Source of the DNA: DASUPK01 sp963843085
Lineage (GTDB): Bacteria; Actinomycetota; Thermoleophilia; Solirubrobacterales; 70-9
DNA length: 64,000 nucleotides
Direction of reading: 5' to 3'
Assembly (NCBI GenBank): GCA_963843085.1
Contig: CAWJJG010000010.1
Span: 1 to 64,000 of the forward strand
Below the pieces are notes generated by a model. The model saw nothing but the letters and a program-made list of their open reading frames with translations, did no database searches and had not been told where the DNA came from. Positions 24,060-31,603 of this stretch are shown here, piece after piece (position 1 is the stretch's first letter; each line of letters starts with the position of its first letter). The position numbers were made by a program, and so were the translations under genes.

Positions 24060-24863
24060 ATGAGTGAGCGGACGAAATACGCACCCGGAGAGTTCAGCTG
24101 GGTGGACCTCGCGACCACCGATGTGGAGGCCGCGAAGTCCTTCTATGAGGATCTGCTCGGCGTCTCCTACCAGGCCGCCCCCGGCGACCCCGAGGAGACC
24201 GGCGGCTACGGCTTCTTCATGAACGACGGCAAGATGGTCGCCGGCATCGGTCCGGTCCAGTCGGGCGCGGGGCACTCGGCGTGGGCCAGCTACATCAAGG
24301 TAGAGAACGCCGAAGCCACGTCGGAGAAGGTGAAGGAGGTCGGCGGGAGCGTCTACTTCGGGCCGGTGGATCTGCCGAACGACTCAGGCCGGGTCGCGAT
24401 GCTCCGCGACCCACAGGGCGCCTTCATCGGAATCGTCGAGCAACAGAATCATCCGGGTGCCCAGCTGGTCAACGAGCCCGGCACCTGGACCTGGAACAAC
24501 CTGATGACCAGGGACGCCGAGAAGGCCAAGGAGTTCTACGGCCAGGTCTTCGGCTGGACCGCGACTCACCACGACCAGGCTCCACCCGGCGTCGAAATGT
24601 GGCAGGTGGAGGGGCAGCGCTGGCCCGAGGGCCATGCCGGTCTGATGGAGATCACCGACGACCTTCCCCCGGATATGCCATCCCACTGGCAGGTCTACTT
24701 CATCGTTGAGAACGCGGACTCGGCGATCGAGAAGGCGGAGTCACGGGGAGCGAAGCTCGGCTTCGGCCCGATCGACATCCCCGTCGGCCGGATCGCGACG
24801 CTGGTCGACCCTCAGGACGCGGTGGTCTCGATCACCGAGGCGCGGTACCCCGAGCCCCGGTAG
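24060..24863 (+). CDS. VOC family protein with two glyoxalase-like domains
   Basis: A 267-residue protein built of two vicinal-oxygen-chelate repeats: the first begins WVDLATTDVEAAKSFYEDLLG, the second WNNLMTRDAEKAKEFYGQVFGW. Both end with the typical GRVAMLRDPQGAFIGI or GRIATLVDPQDAVVSI strand. Such proteins may be glyoxalase, bleomycin-resistance-like or hydroxyproline-epimerase-type; metal ligands are incomplete. GGAGAG lies seven bases upstream. It ends the three-gene operon; its TAG abuts the convergent Fur-family stop (TAGCTA). Confidence 0.92.
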   Translation: MSERTKYAPGEFSWVDLATTDVEAAKSFYEDLLGVSYQAAPGDPEETGGYGFFMNDGKMVAGIGPVQSGAGHSAWASYIKVENAEATSEKVKEVGGSVYFGPVDLPNDSGRVAMLRDPQGAFIGIVEQQNHPGAQLVNEPGTWTWNNLMTRDAEKAKEFYGQVFGWTATHHDQAPPGVEMWQVEGQRWPEGHAGLMEITDDLPPDMPSHWQVYFIVENADSAIEKAESRGAKLGFGPIDIPVGRIATLVDPQDAVVSITEARYPEPR

Positions 24864-25310
24864 CTACTTCCGAGCGCAGTCCGCGCAGAGCCCGCTGACC
24901 ACGACCTCGGCGCGGTCGGGCTGGAATCCGGCGCGCACCGCACTGCGGCGGACACGCTCGAGGTCGAGCGGTGTCTCCATGTCCTCGATCCGCCCGCAGC
25001 TGCGGCAGATCATGTGGTGGTGGTCGTCCGCTCGCGTGTCCCAGAGCAGGGTTCCCCCGCCGCCGTTGACCCGCCGGACGACGCCGAGCCGCTCGAAGAG
25101 CTCGAGCGTCGCGTAGACGGTGGGGAGGGAGACGCCGGGCAGCTTCTCTCCGGCCTCGGAGAGCAGATCCTCGGCGCTGACATGGCGGGCCCGGTCGCGG
25201 AGGAGGCGGTGCATGACCACCCGCTGGGAGGTCGCCCGCAGGCCACGCTCACGGAGCAACTCGGTGAGCTGTGCGTCGTCGCGGGGCGGAGTGTGCGTTG
25301 CCGAATCCAT
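24864..25310 (-). CDS. Fur family metalloregulator
   Basis: A 148-residue Fur/PerR/Zur-like repressor. The winged helix contains RATSQRVVMHRLLRD and LPTVYATLELFERLGVV; the metal-binding hinge has DDHHHMICRSCG, and a C-terminal CADC completes a Cys4 structural zinc site. Whether it senses iron, zinc, manganese or peroxide cannot be told from the sequence alone. An in-frame GTG at 25325 is an alternative start. It is divergent from a VIT-family transporter gene, so metal-dependent control of that gene is likely. Confidence 0.92.
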   Translation of the reverse strand: MDSATHTPPRDDAQLTELLRERGLRATSQRVVMHRLLRDRARHVSAEDLLSEAGEKLPGVSLPTVYATLELFERLGVVRRVNGGGGTLLWDTRADDHHHMICRSCGRIEDMETPLDLERVRRSAVRAGFQPDRAEVVVSGLCADCARK

Positions 25311-25378
25311 CAGGTTCACCAGCACTAAGCGGGTTGTCCCTCGCCTCCGGCTTCGGACACCCTTACATGAATCCTACA

Positions 25379-25414
25379 TCTTAGGCAAACCTTATCTTAA
25401 TTTCCTTGTAATAT
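25379..25414 (+). promoter_or_regulatory. promoter and possible metal-regulator box of the VIT gene
   Basis: An AT-rich stretch. TTAGGCAAACCTTATCTTAA (25381-25400) loosely resembles Fur or DtxR/IdeR half-sites. The -10 hexamer TAATAT (25409-25414) lies seven bases before the ATG at 25421, predicting a leaderless message. No good -35 is seen. Confidence 0.45.
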
Positions 25415-25420
25415 GACGGC

Positions 25421-25930
25421 ATGAGCGAATTGGTCGCACGACTGGCGGGGAGGATGGGCCCCGCGGACGAGGAGCGGTTCATGCTCCAGCGCGTCCAGCC
25501 CGCCCTGATCGGCCTGATCGACGGCACCGTCTCGACGCTCGCGCCGATCTTCGCCACCGCGTTCCTGGCGGGCCCGCATGCGGCCCTCTTCGTCGGCCTT
25601 GCGGCGGCCCTCGGGGCCGGGATCAGCATGGGCCTCTCGGAGGCGCTTTCCGACGACGGCTCTCTGACCGGCCGGGGCAGCTCGATGTCCCGCGGCGTGA
25701 TCACCGGCGGCGCGACCTTCTTCGGCGGCGCTTTCCACGCGCTGCCCTTCCTGATCAGCGACCTGCACACTGCGCTGCTGGTCGCCTCCTTCACGGTCGG
25801 CTGCGAGCTGATCGGGATCGCCTGGATCCGCAAGCGCTTCCTGGACGTCTCGCTGAAGAGCTCCCTGATCCAGGTCACCCTCGGCGGCGTGATCGTGGCG
25901 ATCACCGGCGTGCTCATCGGGCAGGCATAG
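25421..25930 (+). CDS. VIT1/CCC1 family transporter
   Basis: A 169-residue membrane protein of the VIT1/CCC1 family. The first helix holds QPALIGLIDGTVSTLAPIFATAF with the conserved D-G, followed by GAGISMGLSEALSDDGSLTGRGSS, and two or three more helices. At 169 residues it is shorter than plant/yeast VIT (about 240), lacking most of the cytosolic metal-binding domain. Members move Fe2+/Mn2+ using a proton gradient. It is divergent from a Fur-family gene. Confidence 0.88.
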   Translation: MSELVARLAGRMGPADEERFMLQRVQPALIGLIDGTVSTLAPIFATAFLAGPHAALFVGLAAALGAGISMGLSEALSDDGSLTGRGSSMSRGVITGGATFFGGAFHALPFLISDLHTALLVASFTVGCELIGIAWIRKRFLDVSLKSSLIQVTLGGVIVAITGVLIGQA

Positions 25931-25975
25931 CCCCGAAAGGGGCCTGACCCCTTCAAGAAGGGGTCAGACCCCTTA
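25931..25975. terminator. double hairpin, GGGGTCAGACCCC-type element
   Basis: A small CCCC-GAAA-GGGG hairpin is followed by a larger stem: CTGACCCCTT (25944-25953) with AAGGGGTCAG (25958-25967). Another related palindrome lies at 35824. It sits between the VIT gene and the carboxylase gene and can terminate the former. Confidence 0.55.
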
Positions 25976-25988
25976 ATACTCCGCGGCT

Positions 25989-27533
25989 ATGTCGCCGGAG
26001 CGGGAAACGGAGCGGGAAGATCTCGCCGAGCTGCGGCGCCGACGAGAGCTGACCGAAGACCCCGGCCGCTCCGGGGCGGTCTCCAGGCGCCACGACCGGG
26101 GAGGGCGGACCGCCCGTGAGAACGTCGCTGACCTGATCGACAAGGGCTCGTGGGTCGAGTACGGCCGCTATGCCGTCGCCCAGCAGCGACAGCGCCGCGA
26201 CAAGGGGGACCTGATCGCGAACACACCGGCGGACGGCCTGGTCGCCGGGACGGCGACCATCGACGGGGAGCCCACGGCCGTTCTGGCTTACGACTACACG
26301 GTCCTGGCCGGGACCCAGGGCACCGTCGGGCACTTCAAGAAGGACCGGATGTTCGAGCTGATCGAGCGGATGCGGCTGCCAGTCGTCTTCTTCGCCGAGG
26401 GTGGAGGCGGCCGGCCCGGCGATACGGATCATCCCGTCGTCAGCGCACTGCAGGTCCGGGCCTTCGCGCTCTGGGCCAAGCTCTCGGGGCACGTCCCCCG
26501 GATCTCGATCGTCGCCGGGAACTGCTTCGCCGGGAATGCCGTGATTGCCGGGTGCTCGGACCTGATCGTGGCGACGAAGAACTCATCGCTCGGCATGGCA
26601 GGCCCGGCGATGATCGCGGGCGGCGGCCTCGGCGAGGTTCGCCCGGAGGACGTGGGCCCGGTCGAGACACAGGCGCCGAACGGCGTCCTCGACCTAGTGG
26701 TGGAGGACGAGCAGGCGGCCGTTGCGGCTGCCAGGCAGCTGCTCGGCTACCTTCGCGGTCGCGTCGAGGAATGGTCGGCGCCCGACCAGGCGACCCTGCG
26801 GGACGCGGTTCCCGAGAGCTCTCGGCGCGCCTACGACGTCGTGCCGATCATTCGCACGATCGCCGACGATGGCTCCGTCACGGTCCTGCGGGAGCGCTTC
26901 GCTCCTGAGCTGGCCACCGCCCTGGCGCGCATCGAGGGACGGCCCGTGGGGGTCATCGCCAACAACAGCAAGTACGCGGCCGGGGTGGTCACCGGCGGCG
27001 CGGCGGACAAGGCCGCCCACTTCATGCAGCTCTGTGACGCCTTCGGCCTTCCTGTTATCTCGCTGATCGACACGCCCGGATACATGGTCGGGCCCGACGC
27101 CGAGCGGGACGCGCTGGTCAGGCACTGCTGTCGAATGCTGATCGCGGGCGCCGCCCTGACCGTCCCAACCATCTCGATCGTCCTGCGGCGCGGCTACGGC
27201 CTGGGCGCGCAGGCGATGGCGTTCGGCAGCCTCCACGAGCCGCTGCTGACCGCGGCGTGGCCGGACGCGACCCTGGGGCCGATGGGCTTGGAGGGCGCGG
27301 TGCGCCTCGCCATGCGCCGCGAGCTGGAGGCGATCGAAGACGAATCCGAGCGCGAGCAGCGTGTCCGCGACCTCACCGCCCAGATGTACGAGCACGCCCA
27401 GGCGCTCAACGCGGCGCAGATCTTCGAGATCGACGACGTGATCGACCCGGCTGACACTCGGGCGACGATCGCCCGCACCCTCGCCGCGGCGGGCACTCCG
27501 GAGCCGAGCGGCCGCACGGTGGATTCATGGTGA
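25989..27533 (+). CDS. acyl-CoA carboxylase carboxyltransferase (beta) subunit
   Basis: A 514-residue carboxyltransferase, the normal length. Both crotonase-like halves are visible: N-terminal DLIDKGSWVEYG, VLAYDYTVLAGTQG, GNCFAGNAVIAGCSD; C-terminal GVIANNSKYAAGVVTGGAADKAAHF, PVISLIDTPGYMVGPDAE and LRRGYGLGAQAMAFG. It transfers carboxyl from biotin-BCCP to an acyl-CoA (acetyl-, propionyl- or methylcrotonyl-type). No alpha (biotin carboxylase) gene is in the window, so that subunit must be encoded elsewhere. Its stop is 8 bp before repeat copy 1. Confidence 0.93.
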   Translation: MSPERETEREDLAELRRRRELTEDPGRSGAVSRRHDRGGRTARENVADLIDKGSWVEYGRYAVAQQRQRRDKGDLIANTPADGLVAGTATIDGEPTAVLAYDYTVLAGTQGTVGHFKKDRMFELIERMRLPVVFFAEGGGGRPGDTDHPVVSALQVRAFALWAKLSGHVPRISIVAGNCFAGNAVIAGCSDLIVATKNSSLGMAGPAMIAGGGLGEVRPEDVGPVETQAPNGVLDLVVEDEQAAVAAARQLLGYLRGRVEEWSAPDQATLRDAVPESSRRAYDVVPIIRTIADDGSVTVLRERFAPELATALARIEGRPVGVIANNSKYAAGVVTGGAADKAAHFMQLCDAFGLPVISLIDTPGYMVGPDAERDALVRHCCRMLIAGAALTVPTISIVLRRGYGLGAQAMAFGSLHEPLLTAAWPDATLGPMGLEGAVRLAMRRELEAIEDESEREQRVRDLTAQMYEHAQALNAAQIFEIDDVIDPADTRATIARTLAAAGTPEPSGRTVDSW

Positions 27534-27541
27534 CCGGAGCA

Positions 27542-27639
27542 CGGCTTCGCCATAAAGCCGCGGCCACAAGCGGCCGCCTCACATAAGTCGCTACGGGCTT
27601 CGCCCTACGCTCCAGAGTGGAGCGGCCTGGTGGCCGCTA
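27542..27639 (-). repeat. 98-bp multi-hairpin repeat, copy 1 (contains the mmsA stop codon)
   Basis: Read leftward, it begins with the TAG stop of the dehydrogenase gene and continues through short hairpins: GCGGCC-acca-GGCCGC-type, GCTCC-actct-GGAGC, GGGC-GAA-GCCC, GCGGCCGC-ttgt-GGCCGC-like, and GGC-GAA-GCC. Compared with copy 2 (57013-57110) it is the same length, with 87 of 98 bases identical by my alignment and no gaps. It lies at the end of a three-gene operon. Confidence 0.85.
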
Positions 27640-29100
27640 CCAGCGAGACGTAACGACCTTCTTGCGCGTGTAGAAGTCGACGGCGTCCGAGCCGTTGGCG
27701 TGCAGGTCGCCGTCGATCGAGTCCTTCCAGCCGGAGAAGGGGAACCAGGCCACCGGCGCCGGCACCCCGATGTTGACGCCGAGCATCCCGGCCTCGATGC
27801 CCCAGCGGTAGGCGCGCGCCGTCGCGCCGGAGGTGGTGAAGATGGAGCCGGCGTTGCCGTAGCGCGAGCCGTTCGCGAACTCGATTGCCGCGTCCAGGTC
27901 CGGGACGCCGACCAGCGCCAGCACCGGGCCGAAGATCTCCTCGCGGGCCAGCTCGGAGTCGTGGTCGGTGACCTCGACGAGCGTCGGCCCGAGCAGCGCA
28001 CCCGCGTCGCCGCCGCCGATGCGGCCGTCGAGCAGGATCTCCGAGCCGCCGTCCTCCGCGGCCGCAACCGCTGACTCCGCTCGCTCTCGGGCCTCCGGCG
28101 AGACCATCGGGCAGACGTCGGTGTCCGGGTCGGCGCCGGCCCCCGTCGTCAGCTCCTCCGCCGCACGACGGAGGGCCGCGCGCACCTCGGCCTGCCGACT
28201 CTCGTCACCGGCGATCACGCAGACCGATCCGGCGAGGCAGCGCTGGCCGGCGGCCCCGAAGGCGGAGGCCATGATCGCGGGGATCGAGCTGGAGAGATCC
28301 GCGTCGGCCGCGACGATCATCGAGTTCTTCGCGCCGCCGAGCGCCTGCACGCGCTTGCCCGTCTCTGCGGAGCGGGTCGCGATCAGCCGGGCCGTGCTCG
28401 CTTGGCCGACAAAGGAGACGGCATCGACGCCCTCGTGCTCGAGGATCGACTCGACCGCCTCGCGGCCGCCATGCACGAGGTTGACGACGCCGGCGGGGAA
28501 GACCTCCTCCTCGGCGATCAGCTCGCAGATCCGCTGTGCGGGGCGCGGGTCGCGCTCCGAGGGCTTGAGGATGAACGCGTTGCCGCAGGCGACCGCGTAA
28601 GGGAGGAACCAGAGCGGGATCATCGCCGGGAAGTTGAACGGGGTGATCGCGGCGACCACCCCGACGGGCTGGCGGACCAGCTCGACGTCGATGCCGGAGG
28701 CGACTCCCTCCAGCGTCTCGCCCTTGAGCAAATGCGGAATCGCGGCGGCCGACTCCACGGACTCGATCCCGCGGCCGACCTCGCCGTTCGCGTCGGGCAG
28801 GGTCTTGCCCATGTCCGCGGTGACGAGGGCGGTGAGCTCCTCGCGGTGGCGGACCAGGACGTCGCGCAGGGCCAGCACGCGGCGGGCGCGCTCCTGCGGG
28901 GGCACCTCACGCCAGGCGGGCTGGGCCTGCCGCGCGGCGCGAACGGCCGCGTCGACGTCGGCGGTTCCGGACAGCGGCACCCGGGCGGCCAGCTCGCCGG
29001 TCGCCGGATCGCGATCCTCGAGCGTCGAATCGGTTGCCGCGTCGACGAAGGAACCGCCGACGAAGTTCTGGAGCGTCCTTGCCTCGGCCGCCGTGGCCAT
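27637..29100 (-). CDS. mmsA: CoA-acylating methylmalonate-semialdehyde dehydrogenase
   Basis: A 487-residue aldehyde dehydrogenase of the MmsA type, the usual length. PFNFPAMIPLWFLPYAVACGN is diagnostic of MMSDH; the catalytic Cys lies in GQRCLAGSVCV (near residue 285), and the EEIFGPVL and SGWKDS motifs are also typical. It converts methylmalonate semialdehyde (or malonate semialdehyde) with NAD+ and CoA to propionyl-CoA (acetyl-CoA) in valine, pyrimidine or inositol breakdown. Its TAG stop is the edge of repeat copy 1. Last gene of the WS/DGAT-LigD operon. Confidence 0.93.
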   Translation of the reverse strand: MATAAEARTLQNFVGGSFVDAATDSTLEDRDPATGELAARVPLSGTADVDAAVRAARQAQPAWREVPPQERARRVLALRDVLVRHREELTALVTADMGKTLPDANGEVGRGIESVESAAAIPHLLKGETLEGVASGIDVELVRQPVGVVAAITPFNFPAMIPLWFLPYAVACGNAFILKPSERDPRPAQRICELIAEEEVFPAGVVNLVHGGREAVESILEHEGVDAVSFVGQASTARLIATRSAETGKRVQALGGAKNSMIVAADADLSSSIPAIMASAFGAAGQRCLAGSVCVIAGDESRQAEVRAALRRAAEELTTGAGADPDTDVCPMVSPEARERAESAVAAAEDGGSEILLDGRIGGGDAGALLGPTLVEVTDHDSELAREEIFGPVLALVGVPDLDAAIEFANGSRYGNAGSIFTTSGATARAYRWGIEAGMLGVNIGVPAPVAWFPFSGWKDSIDGDLHANGSDAVDFYTRKKVVTSRW

Positions 29101-29109
29101 GCGGTGAGA

Positions 29110-29772
29110 CTAGCGCCGGGCGGACCGCCGCCGGGCCCGGTGCTTCCGGAACTGGCCGGGCTCCGCCTCTTCCTCCAGCACCTGCTCGATCGTGCGGCCG
29201 CTCAGAACCGACTCCGGCTGGGAGGAGGTCGGCCTGCGCCGCGCATCCGCGCCCTCGTCGCGCTTCTTGATCAGCAGCCATTTCTCGCGGTCGGACGGCG
29301 GACCGGTGCGGACGAGGGCGTAGGCGCCCTTGATCTTCTCTCCGAGCATGAAGACCTTGACGTCGCCCTTCTCGAGGGCCTCGTCCAGCTCCATCGGCTC
29401 GCCCTTGCGGGTCTCGGAGATGTTCTGAAAGACCCCGCGGTCCCAGACGATCATCGGCCCCGCTCCATAGGACCCCTCCGCGATCACGCCCTCCCATTCG
29501 AGGTACTGGAGCGGATGGTCCTCGGTCCTCATCGCCAGGCGCTTGTCCCGCGGGTCCAGCGAAGGGCCCTTGGGGATTGCCCACGAGGCGAGCACGCCAT
29601 CGACCTCGAGCCGCAGGTCGTAGTGCTCCGACGTCGCCGAATGTTTTTGGAAAGAGAAGCGAGGGTGCTTGCGGCGTGCCTTGGACTTCCCCTTCCCCTT
29701 CCCACGTCCGCTCGGCTCCCTGGTCTTGGAGAAGTCACGCTTCCGCTCGTATTCCTTCAGCGAGCGGGGCAC
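29110..29772 (-). CDS. stand-alone DNA ligase D 3'-phosphoesterase domain protein
   Basis: A 220-residue protein made of only the LigD phosphoesterase (PE) domain. Seen: Lys/Gly-rich N-terminus, FSFQKHSATSEHYDLRLEVDGVLASWAIPKGPS with the catalytic-site His and Asp residues, DHPLQYLEWEG and EGSYGAGPMIVWDRG. In LigD this module trims 3'-phosphates and ribonucleotides during NHEJ. A basic tail may bind DNA. GTG 29772 overlaps the WS/DGAT stop by one base. Confidence 0.9.
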   Translation of the reverse strand: MPRSLKEYERKRDFSKTREPSGRGKGKGKSKARRKHPRFSFQKHSATSEHYDLRLEVDGVLASWAIPKGPSLDPRDKRLAMRTEDHPLQYLEWEGVIAEGSYGAGPMIVWDRGVFQNISETRKGEPMELDEALEKGDVKVFMLGEKIKGAYALVRTGPPSDREKWLLIKKRDEGADARRRPTSSQPESVLSGRTIEQVLEEEAEPGQFRKHRARRRSARR

Positions 29773-31088
29773 TAGACGGCCACCTCCAGCTCGGCGATGG
29801 AGTCGGCGAGTGCTCCTCGCAGGGCGTCGAGGTTGGAGATCGCGTCGGGATCCGAGCAGAGCCCGAAGGCGAGCTCGCCGGCGAGCGAGACGATCGAGAT
29901 CCGCAGCGCGTGCCGGTCCGCGGGCTCGGCGAACGAGGCGAGCTGCTCGACGGCGTGCCCCAGGATCAGGGCGCGCTCCCTCGGGCCCGGCACGTTGGAG
30001 ACCGAGAGCGCGAACTCGCGGGGTCCGGTGGTGACCCTGGTCACGCCCTTGTAGAGAGGGCGGAACCGGCTGAGCGCATGGAAGAAGGCATAGAGCGCGT
30101 CCGCGTCGTGGTCGAGCTTCCTCTCGCGCGTCTCGGTGTTGATCAGGCGCAGGCGCTCCTGAGGGTCCGGCTCCGCGATCGGCAGATCGAGGTTCATGAA
30201 GGAGTCCCGGTTTCCGAGCTCGCCCTTCTCCTCCTCGCGGGCGTGCAGGCAGACCGGGCACTGGACCCGCAGGTCCCTGGCGATTCCGCCGGCCAGCGGG
30301 AGCCAGCGGCGAAGGCCACCGGCGACCACGGCGAGGACGACGTCGTTGACCGTCGCCCCCTCGGCGTGGCCGATCCGCTTCAGCCTCTCGAGCGGAAAGG
30401 TGCTCCAGGCGACCTCACGGCCCGGGCCTATGTGTTGGTCGAGCGCCGAGTCCCGTCCGGGCCGGAGCTCCCGCCAGAGCGCGCTCGGCAGCCGGATGAG
30501 GATCCGCTCCTCCGCGGCCCCGGCGGCCGGACCGGCGGGCGCGCTCGCCTTGCCGGGTGCCGCCTTCGGCGCGGCGGCGTGCGGGTTCGGAGTCTCCGTG
30601 TCTTGGTCCCAGAGCAGCCCGGCCGCAAGCTTGATCGCACTGACGCCGTCCGCCATCGCGTGGTGGATCCGGCCCACGATCGCGGTCCGGTCACCGGTCA
30701 GCGGCAGGACATCGAGCCGCCAGAGCGGCCGGGTGTGATCGAGCCTCTCCGACAGCAGTGAGCCCACCGCCCCGCGGAGCTCTTCGTCGGAGAGCGCATC
30801 GGCGTGCTCAGGGCCTGCGACGTGCCATTCCAACTCGATCTCGTCGGCCTTCACCCAGGCCGGCCGTCCCAGCCGCAGCCGAGGCTCGACGACCCTCTGG
30901 CCGAGCCGCGGGAAGGCGCCCATTCGCTCCGCGACCCTGTCGCGCAGCTTCGCCGCCGGGACCGGCTCGCCAGCCGAATCCGGGGCGAGGATCAGGACCT
31001 TGCCAGTGTGTCCCTTGATCACCTGCGACTCGAGTCGCAGGATCTGGGCGTCGTCGACGCTCAATCTCTCCCTGGTGGCTGAGCTCAC
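29772..31088 (-). CDS. wax ester synthase / diacylglycerol acyltransferase (WS/DGAT)
   Basis: A 438-residue WS/DGAT family acyltransferase, the normal length. The catalytic HHxxxDG motif is HHAMADG near residue 142; a C-terminal SNVPGP motif and the LWRLDVLP segment upstream of the active site are also present. It uses acyl-CoA to make triacylglycerol or wax ester at the inner face of the membrane. An Ala/Pro-rich loop (residues about 170-195) separates the two halves. First gene of the operon with LigD-PE and MmsA. Confidence 0.93.
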   Translation of the reverse strand: MSSATRERLSVDDAQILRLESQVIKGHTGKVLILAPDSAGEPVPAAKLRDRVAERMGAFPRLGQRVVEPRLRLGRPAWVKADEIELEWHVAGPEHADALSDEELRGAVGSLLSERLDHTRPLWRLDVLPLTGDRTAIVGRIHHAMADGVSAIKLAAGLLWDQDTETPNPHAAAPKAAPGKASAPAGPAAGAAEERILIRLPSALWRELRPGRDSALDQHIGPGREVAWSTFPLERLKRIGHAEGATVNDVVLAVVAGGLRRWLPLAGGIARDLRVQCPVCLHAREEEKGELGNRDSFMNLDLPIAEPDPQERLRLINTETRERKLDHDADALYAFFHALSRFRPLYKGVTRVTTGPREFALSVSNVPGPRERALILGHAVEQLASFAEPADRHALRISIVSLAGELAFGLCSDPDAISNLDALRGALADSIAELEVAV

Positions 31089-31186
31089 CGGCTGATCTTC
31101 GCGCCTCGAGCGACATCTGTCATCCCCCGTTTTTCAGATTGATGTCCGGGTACGAGTAGGGCGAACAACAAAGGAGACGATCCAAC

Positions 31187-31378
31187 ATGGGTGAGCACAT
31201 CGATGAGGCCAAGGGTCGCACGAAGGAAGCGGCCGGCGATCTCACAGACGATGACAAGCTCAAGCGCGAGGGCAAGATCGACCGAGCGGTCTCGGGCGTC
31301 AAGGACAAGGTCGATGACGCCGCGGACAAGGTGAAGGACAAGGTCGGGACCGGGGACGGCGACGACTCTCGCGACTGA
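31187..31378 (+). CDS. CsbD family protein
   Basis: A 63-residue hydrophilic CsbD-like protein. The family pattern GEHIDEAKGRTKEAAGDLTDDDKLKREGK is clear, followed by Lys/Asp-rich helical repeats (VDDAADKVKDKV). CsbD-like proteins are general-stress proteins of unknown mechanism. GGAG lies upstream of the ATG. A clear hairpin terminator follows at 31409. Confidence 0.9.
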   Translation: MGEHIDEAKGRTKEAAGDLTDDDKLKREGKIDRAVSGVKDKVDDAADKVKDKVGTGDGDDSRD

Positions 31379-31408
31379 ACCGCCCGCTGAACAGCTGAAG
31401 CAGGGAAT

Positions 31409-31434
31409 GAGGCCGGAGCGGACGCTCCGGCCTC
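31409..31434 (+). terminator. intrinsic terminator of the CsbD gene
   Basis: GAGGCCGGAGCG (31409-31420), loop GA, and the perfect complement (31423-31434), followed by TTT. A 12-bp G/C-rich stem 31 bp after the CsbD stop. Confidence 0.9.
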
Positions 31435-31569
31435 TTTGCTGTCCGGAATGGGGAGAACTACGGACCCGAACCCGGAGTTCTTGCCGATGACACTCGCCCG
31501 GACGGCGGGCAGACTGCGACGCGCCAAGGGGATTAGGAAACCACCACCCGCCCGCCGTTTGTTTGACAC

Positions 31570-31603
31570 ACGGGCCGCCCTAGGGGGGCGGCCCGTTTCT
31601 TTT
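31570..31603 (+). terminator. second intrinsic terminator with T-tract
   Basis: ACGGGCCGCCC (31570-31580) pairs with GGGCGGCCCGT (31586-31596), followed by TTCTTTT, so its polarity is rightward. A TTGACA hexamer at 31563-31568 overlaps the foot of the stem. No annotated rightward gene ends here; it may end an unannotated RNA, or serve as a back-up on both strands for the convergent membrane gene. Confidence 0.75.

Noticed and set aside
31441..31570. tRNA-like hairpin around GGTTCGGGTCC on the reverse strand
   Set aside because: No acceptor stem, anticodon arm or CCA-proximal pairing fits; only a simple hairpin remains.
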